The position numbers and the translations under genes were made by a program. The notes under the pieces are model-generated. The model ran no database searches and was not told the origin of the DNA. It saw nothing but the letters and a program-made list of their open reading frames with translations. This document shows positions 16,244 to 23,291 of a stretch of 45,612 bases of DNA, in pieces. The stretch covers positions 1 to 45,612 of the forward strand of contig JAEYRX010000030.1 of assembly GCA_023435225.1 (NCBI GenBank), read 5' to 3'. Positions within the stretch are counted from its first letter, which is position 1. Every line of letters begins with the position of its first letter. This DNA comes from Bacillota bacterium. Its GTDB lineage: Bacteria > Bacillota > UBA4882 > UBA8346.

Positions 16244-16311
16244 TCTATGTATCTTCTTTGCTAAATGTACTTTTAGCATTTAAGGGAGTTCTATAATTAC
16301 TTTAATTTATT

Positions 16312-16400
16312 TTCAGCTACAATATATAGTGAATAACCAGATGCGACTATCAATATATTGTAGCTGAATGTCACAATTCTTAATTATGAAAATCCCTCAT
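16312..16400. repeat. Perfect 16-bp inverted repeat with a dispersed flank
   Basis: TTCAGCTACAATATAT (16312-16327) and its exact reverse complement (16353-16368) enclose 25 bp. The right flank to 16400, read on the minus strand, starts GAGGGATTTTCATAATTAAG. It matches 20922-20941 and continues with similarity through a TGACATTC word and TACAATAT. This is probably a small mobile element or its end. Confidence 0.6.
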
Positions 16401-16456
16401 TTATTAATTAAGTTCTAAAAACGGTCTTCCAATAGAAATAAGGGGTAAAGAAACAG

Positions 16457-16582
16457 ATGGTTTTTCGGACGAATGGTAATTTTTTGCGGCAGATAGGAGT
16501 TCTTGCTATAAGTTTAGTTCCCAATCTTGTGACAAATGAATACCATATAGCCGGAGGTGCTTTTGATGTCAAATCCATTTAA
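16457..16582 (+). CDS. Possible 41-residue ORF ahead of the small membrane protein
   Basis: ATG to TAA gives 41 residues ending in AFDVKSI, with a hydrophobic middle (IGVLAISLVPNLV). AAGGGG lies about eleven bases upstream, farther than ideal. It overlaps the start of the next small gene by 17 bp. No family recognised. It may be a leader peptide or chance. Confidence 0.25.
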   Translation: MVFRTNGNFLRQIGVLAISLVPNLVTNEYHIAGGAFDVKSI

Positions 16583-16733
16583 ACACCTTAAGGCTTTAAA
16601 TCAAAAAGTTTTTATGGTTATTATTGGAATTGTTCTATTTAAAACACTTATATTTCCCAACCCAATCGATGTCCTGATTTTAATCGGCCTAATTCTGGTA
16701 TTTATAGGCTGGTTTGGTGATGGCGGCTGTTAG
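16566..16733 (+). CDS. 55-residue two-helix membrane protein
   Basis: A small ORF with a strong Shine-Dalgarno (GGAGGTG, eight to nine bases before the ATG). The protein is MSNPFKHLKALNQK, then helix VFMVIIGIVLFKTLIF, a PNP turn, helix VLILIGLILVFIGWF and the tail GDGGC. It sits 27 bp before a CotS-family gene and probably shares its message. Small hydrophobic proteins are common in sporulation; this one matches no family I recognise. The Gly-rich Cys-ending tail is unusual. Confidence 0.65.
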   Translation: MSNPFKHLKALNQKVFMVIIGIVLFKTLIFPNPIDVLILIGLILVFIGWFGDGGC

Positions 16734-16760
16734 TTAATTTAAAACGGAGCGGGAGGAAAT

Positions 16761-17705
16761 ATGATTCAGTCAATTTTGGAGTCTTTCCAAGTTAAGTCCC
16801 CTTACAGGCCTTATCGGAGCGTATATTTAGTTGAAAAAGAACCCGGATATGTCTTAAAGCCTTTAAATGTTGGTGCCGCCCGGGCTTATCTCACCGGTTT
16901 GCTCTTATCCAACCACGATAAATGTCCGATTATTTCACGGCTAATCCAACCAAAGACAGGCGGTTACTATTTATGGAACCATGGGAACCGTTATTTGTTA
17001 ATGGAAAAGATTGAGGGTAGAGCAGCTGATTATATGGAAATCAACGATTTAAAAGCTACTATAGCCGGAATGAAGGATTTTCATCAATTTAGCCGGTTAT
17101 TGCTTGATGAAAAATGCCGTTTGTGGCCGCTTCTGAAATTTGACCCCGTGGCTGAATGGTTAAAAAGATTATTCGAGATGGAAATATGCCGGGAGATAGC
17201 GATACGTTCTCAAAATGACTCTTTTAGCCGACAATACCTGAAAATTTGGCATAAATTTTACGATTTGGCTTTTCAGGCTATTCAAACTATTCAAAGAGTT
17301 TCTTCCGGGGAGGTCACTATTTGTTATCATGACTGGGCTTATCATAATGTTATCATCCGGCAGGGGAAAGCCCATCTGATAGATTTTGATTATATGTTAA
17401 TCGACAATCCGGTGCATGACCGGGTGAACCTGATAAGCCGCTATTTGAGGCTGCATCAATGGTCCGTTAATTCCTTGCTCCGGATTCTCTGGAATTTTGA
17501 TCACTTATACCCCTGGCGAAAAGAAGATTTAAAACTATTAATTATCTATCTTACATTTCCTTATGACTATTGGATCTTGGGCCGCCAGTATTTCCTAGAA
17601 AAACAACCCTGGAGTAAAAAATATTTTCAGGACCAATGGAACCGTAAGATCTCATATCACCAAGAACGGCTCAAGGCACTAGATGTTTTAGGAAAGATAT
17701 GTTGA
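16761..17705 (+). CDS. CotS-family spore-coat kinase-fold protein (copy 4)
   Basis: 314 residues, transcribed opposite to the other three. The catalytic loop reads YHDWAYHN: the leading His of the usual H-x-D-x4-N is Tyr189 here, with His190 shifted, while Asp191... the Asp and Asn196 positions remain. LIDFD (Asp208/Asp210) and VHD (Asp220) are intact. The tail FPYDYWILGRQYFLEKQPWSKKYF is the family block. CGGGAGG precedes the ATG. The altered loop may lower or abolish phosphotransfer, which is common in this family. Probably in an operon with the small membrane protein upstream. Confidence 0.82.
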   Translation: MIQSILESFQVKSPYRPYRSVYLVEKEPGYVLKPLNVGAARAYLTGLLLSNHDKCPIISRLIQPKTGGYYLWNHGNRYLLMEKIEGRAADYMEINDLKATIAGMKDFHQFSRLLLDEKCRLWPLLKFDPVAEWLKRLFEMEICREIAIRSQNDSFSRQYLKIWHKFYDLAFQAIQTIQRVSSGEVTICYHDWAYHNVIIRQGKAHLIDFDYMLIDNPVHDRVNLISRYLRLHQWSVNSLLRILWNFDHLYPWRKEDLKLLIIYLTFPYDYWILGRQYFLEKQPWSKKYFQDQWNRKISYHQERLKALDVLGKIC

Positions 17706-17708
17706 AGA

Positions 17709-17868
17709 GAGATAATTGAGAATTGACAATTAAAAAACAACCATACATGCATTAATTAATTTACCTTCATTTGATGAACTAATTACTAATAACCAATAGC
17801 TAATGGCTAATAACTAATAACAAATGAACCAATGAACTAATGAACTAATGAATTATTGAACCAATGAA
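17709..17868. repeat. Composite heptad tract
   Basis: AATTGAG and AATTGAC units (17712-17732) are followed by a long run of AACCAAT, AGCTAAT, GGCTAAT, AACTAAT and GAACTAAT-type units (about 17777-17868). The run ends only about ten bases before the Shine-Dalgarno of the PHP gene. Confidence 0.75.
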
Positions 17869-17888
17869 AAAGAAATGAGGTTGAACAT

Positions 17889-18791
17889 TTGCTCCACCCA
17901 TTTTTTTTACCGAAAAACCCCCATTATGGGGGAGAATGGTTAATAGCCGATTTGCATATACATAGTATTTATTCGGGAGGTTCGTTATCCCCGGCGGAAA
18001 TATTAAAATGTGCCCATACTCAATTACTTGATGTGGTAGCCATATCCGACCATGATGAAATTAAAGGCGCTCAAGAGGGTCAAGCTATTGCTATCAGGGA
18101 TAATAACCTGCCGGTGATGGTAATTTCCCGGGAGATTTCTGCCGGGGACCATTTTCATTTCTTAATCATCGGTGGCCAGCCGCAAAATTGGGAAAAGACG
18201 TCCCGAACTAAACTGGAGGAGAGCTTTTTAAACCACCGGAACTCCGGGGGAGTGATTATTTGGGCTCATCCCTGGACAAAACCGAAGTCAAGTTGGGCAG
18301 CGGGTTTTCTAAAGGAAATAATGGATGAAGGGATGGTTGATGCGGCTGAGTTGTTTAACGCGGCTATTCTTGAGTTAAATCCGGAGGTAACTAGGGAAGT
18401 GCGAATAATTTGGGAAGAATGGGTTGAACCGTATCAGCTTGGAGTGGTCGGTGGGTCTGATTTTCATTATCTCCGGCAGGGACGGGTAATCGGTACTGGG
18501 CGGACATATCTAAAAACAATTCATCCGGGAGTGGAAGGAGTTATAGATGCTCTTCGGGGAAGAAGAACGGTGGCTGGTATTTTCTGCTCCCATGTTGTTG
18601 ATCTGGATTGGTTGGGGAAAGGAAACGGCATAATATTTGGAGCCGAGCCCTGGTATGGGGAATTCCGCCAGTTCATCAGTGAGATTCATTATAGACTTAG
18701 TAGTAGTTGGTTAAAGCCAAAACTCCGGCGGTATCTATTGCGTTTATTTGAGAGTGGGAATTATCAGATGGTTTGGGAAATACTCAATTAG
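17889..18791 (+). CDS. PHP-domain phosphoesterase
   Basis: 300 residues. Metal-binding motifs are clear: ADLHIHS near residue 20, ISDHDEIKG near 52, a His in WAHPW near 130 and GGSDFH near 197. PHP proteins are trinuclear-metal phosphoesterases; stand-alone members act on small phosphates, nucleotides or as 3'-5' nucleases, so the substrate stays open. The start is a TTG with GAGGT seven bases upstream; no ATG lies nearby in frame. Heptad repeats occupy both flanks. Confidence 0.85.
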   Translation: MLHPFFLPKNPHYGGEWLIADLHIHSIYSGGSLSPAEILKCAHTQLLDVVAISDHDEIKGAQEGQAIAIRDNNLPVMVISREISAGDHFHFLIIGGQPQNWEKTSRTKLEESFLNHRNSGGVIIWAHPWTKPKSSWAAGFLKEIMDEGMVDAAELFNAAILELNPEVTREVRIIWEEWVEPYQLGVVGGSDFHYLRQGRVIGTGRTYLKTIHPGVEGVIDALRGRRTVAGIFCSHVVDLDWLGKGNGIIFGAEPWYGEFRQFISEIHYRLSSSWLKPKLRRYLLRLFESGNYQMVWEILN

Positions 18792-18799
18792 GCGAGAGG

Positions 18800-18943
18800 C
18801 GAGAGTCAACAGGCAACAGGCAAAGCAACAGGTTATTTTTTAGCCTATTATTCTGAACTTTGAACCTTGAACTAATTTTCCAATAATCAATAACCAACAA
18901 CTAATGAATAATTACCAATAACTAATAACCAATGAACTAATGA
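18800..18943. repeat. Heptad tracts of two families
   Basis: GGCAACA-type units (about 18808-18832) are followed after a short spacer by AACCAAC, AACTAAT, AACCAAT and GAACTAAT units to 18943. The tract ends at the stop codon of the YvlD-like gene on the opposite strand. Confidence 0.7.
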
Positions 18944-18944
18944 C

Positions 18945-19295
18945 CTATTCTCCGAAAACGGCTTGGAGAATGATATTGCTGGCGGAGACCAAGAGGGAGG
19001 TGGCTAAGGCCATCAAAAAGCTGGGTATATATAAGCTGTTCAAGAGCTTGTCGGTAAACATTACCATCCAAGTATTAATGAAGATAGTAAAGAGGCCCAG
19101 GGTTATGATGTTTACCGGTAAGGTTAACAACAGAATAAACGGGCGAATTAATAAATTGACTACCCCCAGGATTATCCCGGCCCACAGTGCCGTTTCCGGC
19201 GTGCTTAATATAATGGTGGGGAAAATAAATGGTATGCAATAAAAGGCTAAAGCATTGGCTAATATTTTAATAAGTAAACTTCGCAATTTGATCAC
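18945..19295 (-). CDS. YvlD-like four-helix membrane protein (phage holin superfamily IV)
   Basis: 116 residues with four hydrophobic helices. The signature AGIILGVVNLLIRPFILLLTLP followed by NIITLGLFTIFIN is typical of the PF04020 family that includes B. subtilis YvlD. Despite the holin label these are chromosomal inner-membrane proteins tied to envelope stress operons. It is the last gene of the minus-strand operon with a YvlB-like protein, as in yvlABCD. Start ATG. Function unproven. Confidence 0.87.
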   Translation of the reverse strand: MIKLRSLLIKILANALAFYCIPFIFPTIILSTPETALWAGIILGVVNLLIRPFILLLTLPVNIITLGLFTIFINTWMVMFTDKLLNSLYIPSFLMALATSLLVSASNIILQAVFGE

Positions 19296-19381
19296 TGACT
19301 CCTGTATCCCGGCTTCTGTACTTTATTCAATAAATTTATACCGAATGACAAAACTATTCTTTCTTATATTACCGCGAGGTT

Positions 19382-19735
19382 TTATATAAAATCAATATAT
19401 ATACGGATATTATTTTTAGTTTCCCGATCTTTTGTAACAACTTCAACCATTCTCAAGGAGCCATACCCGCGTAACTCTTTAATGAAGTCTTGAGTTAACC
19501 TACAACCATCCGATATGGCTTTGGCGGTGAATTTTCCGGAATTAATTTGAGAAGGTTTATTTTGTTCCGGATCAATTCTTCTTTCCGGAGGAGCAATCCT
19601 GCCCCAAATCCAGACCATATTATATATAGCTTCCAGGGTCTGGCTGATTAGGAATAAGGGGAAGGGGATCGTCAAATTGACCCGCCCGGCCCTTATCCTA
19701 ATTAATAATATTTGACTGCGGTATTTAATCGACAT
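19382..19735 (-). CDS. Conserved-looking protein of unknown function in the YvlB/YvlD operon
   Basis: 117 residues from an ATG at 19735 that overlaps the 3' end of the upstream gene by 11 bp; AGGTGG lies before it. The first 40 residues are rich in beta-branched and hydrophobic residues (RVNLTIPFPLFLISQ), resembling the IPL region of the gene before it. The C-terminal part looks like a small alpha/beta domain (TAKAISDGCRLTQDFIKELR). No family recognised. It may interact with the YvlB-like protein. A longer frame starts at 19783 inside the upstream gene but lacks a Shine-Dalgarno. Confidence 0.65.
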   Translation of the reverse strand: MSIKYRSQILLIRIRAGRVNLTIPFPLFLISQTLEAIYNMVWIWGRIAPPERRIDPEQNKPSQINSGKFTAKAISDGCRLTQDFIKELRGYGSLRMVEVVTKDRETKNNIRIYIDFI

Positions 19736-20150
19736 AAACTTCCACCTTGAGCGGACCTTCTTTAGGATCAATGACATCAACATCTACTAATTTACCATCT
19801 ACTGAACCTTCTTCCACCATTCGCAGGAGTTCTTCCAGATCGATTTGGGAGAGGTCAAACCCTTTCTGGGCCATCTCCTGACGGGCGGATTCCGGGATAT
19901 ATTTCATTCCAACTCCGGCAAATTTGGAAGCCACCTTAAGAATACCTAATGGAATATTGACATTTACTTTGGTGGTTCCCGATTCGTTATTGACCCGGAC
20001 CCGGAGAAACCGGTTGGATAGTTTGGAAACCGATGGGGTCTCCACTTTTGGCTCAGATTCTTCCAAAGCTTTCAATAACTCCATTCCTTCTCCGGCATTG
20101 ATTTTTCCTTCTTGAATCATCTGCAAAATCCGCAGTTTTTCTTCACTCAT
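19725..20150 (-). CDS. YvlB-like protein with N-terminal SHOCT-type helical motif
   Basis: 141 residues from the ATG at 20150, with AGGAG eight bases upstream; the GTG at 20159 would place AGGAG too close. The N-terminal motif EEKLRILQMIQEGKINAGEGMELLKAL is the short helical unit found in YvlB and many DUF4097/SHOCT-like proteins. The rest (VNVNIPLGILKVA, FDLSQIDLEELLRMVEEG, DVDVIDPKEGPLKVEVYVD) is a short beta/alpha domain. Such proteins travel with DUF2089 and YvlD-type genes, pointing to envelope stress. The same helical motif closes the DUF2089 protein upstream (LEALEKGEITAEEATNRL). Confidence 0.78.
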   Translation of the reverse strand: MSEEKLRILQMIQEGKINAGEGMELLKALEESEPKVETPSVSKLSNRFLRVRVNNESGTTKVNVNIPLGILKVASKFAGVGMKYIPESARQEMAQKGFDLSQIDLEELLRMVEEGSVDGKLVDVDVIDPKEGPLKVEVYVD

Positions 20151-20174
20151 GTTTTTCACTCCTATATTTTATTG

Positions 20175-20302
20175 TTCGTAAAAGTAATCAGTAATCAGGA
20201 ACCAGGAGAAAATAGGTGTGACTCCGAACTCCGAAATTTTAAATAGACCATGAAACATACTTACGGTACTGGCTCCTGACTTCTAAACTCCTGACTCCTA
20301 GA
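20175..20302. repeat. Heptad tracts in inverted arrangement
   Basis: AGTAATC, AGTAATC, AGGAACC and AGGAG units lie at 20183-20208. The opposite strand form (CTGGCTC, CTGACTT, CTAAACT, CCTGACT) lies at 20269-20302. Between them is about 60 bp of other sequence. The transcript of the operon would carry both. Confidence 0.65.
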
Positions 20303-20306
20303 CTTT

Positions 20307-20738
20307 TTAATTTTTCTTCCTCAGCCGGTTGGTTGCTTCTTCGGCGGTGATTTCGCCTTTTTCCAAGGCTTCCAGGATAGTCTGGCGCTGACTTTTTTCT
20401 TCTTCGAGGTCTGTTTTTTCCACCTGGTAACCCAGGACTTCGATGGCTCCGTTTAAGCGATTTCTAACGGTGGGGTAGGAGATGCCCAGTTCTTTCTCGA
20501 CATCTTTAATATTGCCGCGGCACTTGATGAATACTTCAATAAACTCCAACTGTTCGGCCGGGAGCCGGCAAAACTTACAACTGGTAAATTCGCCTTCCAA
20601 GTTGGTACGGCAATAGGTGCAGCTTAGTTTGGTAATCTGCAGTTCGTGGTTGCATACCGGGCAGACCCCGGGAGCTTTGTATTTGATGGTAATCACCTCG
20701 TTGTTTATTTGATTTGGGAAATAACTTTCATTAGACAC
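20307..20738 (-). CDS. DUF2089 zinc-ribbon/helix-turn-helix protein
   Basis: 143 residues if started at the GTG at 20738. CPVC and CTYC form one zinc pair set and CKFC adds another. The helix-turn-helix like part CRGNIKDVEKELGISYPTVRNRL suggests DNA binding. The C-terminus ILEALEKGEITAEEATNRL repeats the YvlB-type motif. Probably the regulator of its own operon. The start is odd: no Shine-Dalgarno precedes the GTG and no in-frame ATG exists before the zinc motif. A strong GAGGTGAT sits inside the frame at about 20692-20699, just before an ATC (20687). Confidence 0.85.
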   Translation of the reverse strand: MSNESYFPNQINNEVITIKYKAPGVCPVCNHELQITKLSCTYCRTNLEGEFTSCKFCRLPAEQLEFIEVFIKCRGNIKDVEKELGISYPTVRNRLNGAIEVLGYQVEKTDLEEEKSQRQTILEALEKGEITAEEATNRLRKKN

Positions 20739-20792
20739 GGATTTACATAGATTCTAAAACAATGGTTTTAAATTGAATCCTTTTCTAAAATA

Positions 20793-20821
20793 AGATTAGC
20801 ACGGTTAATTAATTTTGTCAA
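20793..20821 (-). promoter_or_regulatory. Sigma-A-type promoter of the DUF2089 operon
   Basis: On the minus strand TTGACA (20821-20816) is followed after 17 bp by TAATCT (20798-20793). The -35 is consensus. Transcription would start near 20786, about 48 bases before the GTG at 20738. Confidence 0.7.
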
Positions 20822-21215
20822 TGTATACTTTAAAAAAATTAATATAGTAATTAATAAAATTAATATTGTGAGAAATCGGTATTAAAATTGTGAATACAGA
20901 CTAGTATTACAGTAAGTAAATTGAGGGATTTTCATAATTAAGAAATTTGACATTCGAATACAATATGGGTATTTTTTTATCGTCGGAAGCCTTAATTCCT
21001 TTTGTTTTAGAACACCTCCATCAAAATATTGATATTTAAAAAATTTTTTCTTCCAATATATTGTTCATCATCAAAGCTCAGCTGTTAATTTTCCACAACA
21101 TATTGTATTTCGGTTTGTTAAAACTCAAGTTCTAACCGGTATTACCCCCAAAAAAATTCCAAAAAACACTTATATAAAAGAGGAATTTGGTCGATAATGG
21201 AGAATACAGAGGTAA

Positions 21216-21244
21216 AAGTGGTGGGTTGTGGAGTGAAGTGGAGG
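21216..21244 (+). promoter_or_regulatory. Three 10-bp-spaced GTGG boxes, probable MraZ operator
   Basis: GTGG starts at 21218, 21228 and 21238 within AAGTGGTGGG, TTGTGGAGTG and AAGTGGAGGA. MraZ in studied bacteria binds three or more direct repeats with a 10-bp period (TGGG-type boxes in E. coli) upstream of its own gene and represses the dcw operon. Position, spacing and G-rich core fit. Confidence 0.65.
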
Positions 21245-21275
21245 ATAAGGGGACGCCCTAAAAATCCTAGTCCTC
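21241..21275 (+). promoter_or_regulatory. Hairpin in the mraZ leader
   Basis: GAGGA (21241-21245) pairs with TCCTC (21271-21275), with an inner AGGG (21248-21251) and CCCT (21256-21259) stem. It overlaps the last MraZ box and ends just before the AAGGAG of mraZ. Confidence 0.35.
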
Positions 21276-21293
21276 AACAAGGAGTTTAAAGTT

Positions 21294-21722
21294 ATGTTAT
21301 TAGGCGAATATCAACATTCCTTAGATGAAAAAGGACGCCTGATAATCCCGGCGAAATTTCGCGAAGATTTGGGAGAAAACTTCGTAGTTACGCGGGGCTT
21401 GGATAATTGTTTGTTTGCTTACCCACTATCGCAATGGAAGGTAATAGAGGAGAAAATCAAGGAGCTTCCGACGTCTCAGGCTGATACCCGCGCATTTGTG
21501 CGGATGTTTTTTTCAGGAGCGGTGGAAGCCGAATTAGATAAACAAGGCCGGGTTGTTATCCCCCAAACACTCCGGGAACATGCCGGGATTGACCGGGATG
21601 TTTACATTATCGGATTATCAACCAAAGTTGAGATTTGGGCGAAGGAAGTTTGGGGAGACTATGAAAACAAGAATAAGCAATCTTATGAAGATGTAGCCGC
21701 CGTGATGAATTTAGGTATATAG
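21294..21722 (+). CDS. mraZ: Transcriptional regulator and division-cluster protein MraZ
   Basis: 142 residues, the normal length, with two AbrB-like halves: DEKGRLIIPAKFRED near residue 11 and DKQGRVVIPQTLREH near residue 82. MraZ forms a ring and binds tandem boxes upstream of its own gene, controlling the dcw cluster. The boxes at 21218-21241 fit. AAGGAG is nine bases before the ATG. It heads a run of same-strand genes: rsmH follows 12 bp after. Confidence 0.97.
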   Translation: MLLGEYQHSLDEKGRLIIPAKFREDLGENFVVTRGLDNCLFAYPLSQWKVIEEKIKELPTSQADTRAFVRMFFSGAVEAELDKQGRVVIPQTLREHAGIDRDVYIIGLSTKVEIWAKEVWGDYENKNKQSYEDVAAVMNLGI

Positions 21723-21734
21723 AGGTGTTCAACC

Positions 21735-22676
21735 GTGCCGGAGTTTTCCCACCAGTCGGTACTGCCGGATGAGGTAATAAATTATTTAAATATAAAACCG
21801 TCAGGGACATATATCGACGCTACTATTGGCGGGGCCGGGCATGCTTTGCGAATTGCCAACAATATCGATGAAACCGGAATGCTGATTGGGATCGACCAAG
21901 ATCGCCAGGCTATTGCGGTTGCCAGGGAAAGATTGGCGGCTGTTAAACCTCGAGTGGAATTAGTCCGCCGTAATTTTGTCGATATAGAGAATATTTTGGC
22001 GGAGCTTGAAATTACCGGAATAGACGGTATTATTTTCGACCTGGGAGTTTCTTCACCACAACTGGATGAGGAAGAACGGGGTTTTAGTTACCGGACTGAC
22101 GCTCCGCTGGATATGAGAATGGATCAATCCCAACCATTTTCAGCGGCCCATTTGGTTAATACATCCTCCGTAGCCGAATTAACCAAGATATTTTGGGAAT
22201 ACGGCGAAGAACGGTGGAGTAAGCGAATTGCCGGTTTTATTGAAAACTACCGCCGCGAAAAGAATATTGAGACTACTAAAGAATTGGCGGATATAATAAA
22301 AAACGCCATTCCGGCTGCAGCCAGACGTAGCGGGCCTCACCCGGCCCGGAGGAGTTTTCAGGCATTACGGATTGCTGTAAACCGGGAACTGGAAGTTTTG
22401 CAGGAAGCCTTGAAAAAAGCCATGCCGATTTTAAAACCTGGAGGACGGATAGTGGTAATTTCCTTTCATTCATTGGAAGATAGAATTGTAAAAACAACAT
22501 TTACCGATTGGGCCAAAGGATGTCAATGCCCAAAAGAGGTTCTTATATGCCGCTGCGGTCAACAACCGAAAATAAAAATTTTAACCAAAAAACCGGTTCT
22601 GCCATCCAAGGAAGAGATGGACAAGAACCCTCGGTCCAGGAGCGCTAAGCTTCGGGCGGCCGAGAAACTGGTCTAG
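21735..22676 (+). CDS. rsmH: 16S rRNA m4C1402 methyltransferase RsmH
   Basis: 313 residues. The SAM site is DATIGGAGHA followed by IGIDQDRQAI, and IIFDLGVSSPQLDEEERGFS with DAPLDMRMD is the RsmH signature. It methylates C1402 N4 in the ribosomal P site. The start is GTG with AGAGGTG seven bases upstream. ftsL follows 21 bp later. Two CxC motifs near the C-terminus (KGCQCPKEVLICRCG) are usual in Bacillota members. Confidence 0.97.
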   Translation: MPEFSHQSVLPDEVINYLNIKPSGTYIDATIGGAGHALRIANNIDETGMLIGIDQDRQAIAVARERLAAVKPRVELVRRNFVDIENILAELEITGIDGIIFDLGVSSPQLDEEERGFSYRTDAPLDMRMDQSQPFSAAHLVNTSSVAELTKIFWEYGEERWSKRIAGFIENYRREKNIETTKELADIIKNAIPAAARRSGPHPARRSFQALRIAVNRELEVLQEALKKAMPILKPGGRIVVISFHSLEDRIVKTTFTDWAKGCQCPKEVLICRCGQQPKIKILTKKPVLPSKEEMDKNPRSRSAKLRAAEKLV

Positions 22677-22697
22677 GTACTAAGGAGAGTGCATAAC

Positions 22698-23171
22698 ATG
22701 TTATTAGCGGAAAAACAAGGATATTCCGAAAACATCTATAATATAAATTTACAGACCCGTGTTGACCGACGGATGAATCTGAAGCCTTTTTATGCCGTTA
22801 TTGGTTTGTTTTTATGTTTAATGGTTGCCAATCTTTGGATTCAAGTGTTGGTAGTAAAAAGGGACCGGGAGATCAGCGATTATCAGAGTTTAATCAGAAA
22901 ATTGGAGCGTCAGAATATCCAAATCCAACTGGAAATAGCTAAGTTGGATTCATTTGAGCGGATTCAAACCGAAGCTCAAAAGATGGGAATGAGGGTAGCC
23001 GGCCCGAATGATTATTATTGCATTGGTGGCGCTCCGAAACCTAAGGGTAATGAGAACCGTATCCGTAATTATGCAGAGAACTCCGGATTTCAAGATAATC
23101 AACTCTGGGCTAAAGTGGCCTCCTGGATAAAAGGGATTAAATCCGTCATGGCGCATCCGCTTGATAATTGA
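22698..23171 (+). CDS. ftsL: Cell-division protein FtsL-like
   Basis: 157 residues: a short cytosolic N-terminus, one membrane helix (PFYAVIGLFLCLMVANLWIQVLV) and a coiled-coil outer part (REISDYQSLIRKLERQNIQIQLEIAKL) ending in the MGMRVAGPNDYYCI region shared by FtsL/DivIC. It recruits and activates the septal synthase with DivIB and DivIC. Sequence identity in this family is low; the place between rsmH and the PBP makes the call. The ATG at 22698 is nine bases after AAGGAGAG; a GTG at 22689 would overlap it. The C-terminal tail of about 55 residues is longer than usual. Confidence 0.88.
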   Translation: MLLAEKQGYSENIYNINLQTRVDRRMNLKPFYAVIGLFLCLMVANLWIQVLVVKRDREISDYQSLIRKLERQNIQIQLEIAKLDSFERIQTEAQKMGMRVAGPNDYYCIGGAPKPKGNENRIRNYAENSGFQDNQLWAKVASWIKGIKSVMAHPLDN

Positions 23172-23179
23172 AGATTAAA

Positions 23180-23291
23180 TTGATACTATATTCACCTGTT
23201 GCCTTAAGTTTTGAATCTTCAACTCTCCAATTTACTAATCTTCAATTACAATCTACCAATTTAAATTGTCTTTGTTCGCGGAGGGAAAAAG
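23180..23291. repeat. Diverged heptad tract before the PBP gene
   Basis: AATCTTC, AACTCTC, AATTACA and ATCTACC units (about 23212-23262) keep a mostly 7-bp rhythm. It interrupts the otherwise tight dcw run. Confidence 0.45.

Larger units (their letters stand above)
16094..16456. other. Divergent intergenic region between CotS units, rich in repeats
   Basis: This gap lies between genes transcribed away from each other and must hold both promoters. It contains heptad tracts (16107-16243) and an inverted repeat (16312-16400), listed separately. I see no clear sigma-A promoter; sporulation promoters may be used. Confidence 0.5.
20739..21293. other. Divergent regulatory region between the DUF2089 operon and the dcw cluster
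   Basis: No gene. It holds the minus-strand DUF2089 promoter, ATTAAT-rich DNA (20840-20875), a copy of the GAGGGATTTTCATAATTAAG repeat (20922-20941) and palindromic CAATATATTG-like words (near 21054 and, weaker, 21105). Three 10-bp-spaced boxes lie before mraZ (21218-21241). I could not settle on a sigma-A promoter for mraZ. Confidence 0.55.

Noticed and set aside
18940..19242. Plus-strand 100-codon ORF opposite the YvlD-like gene
   Set aside because: Shadow of a well-supported membrane protein gene on the other strand.
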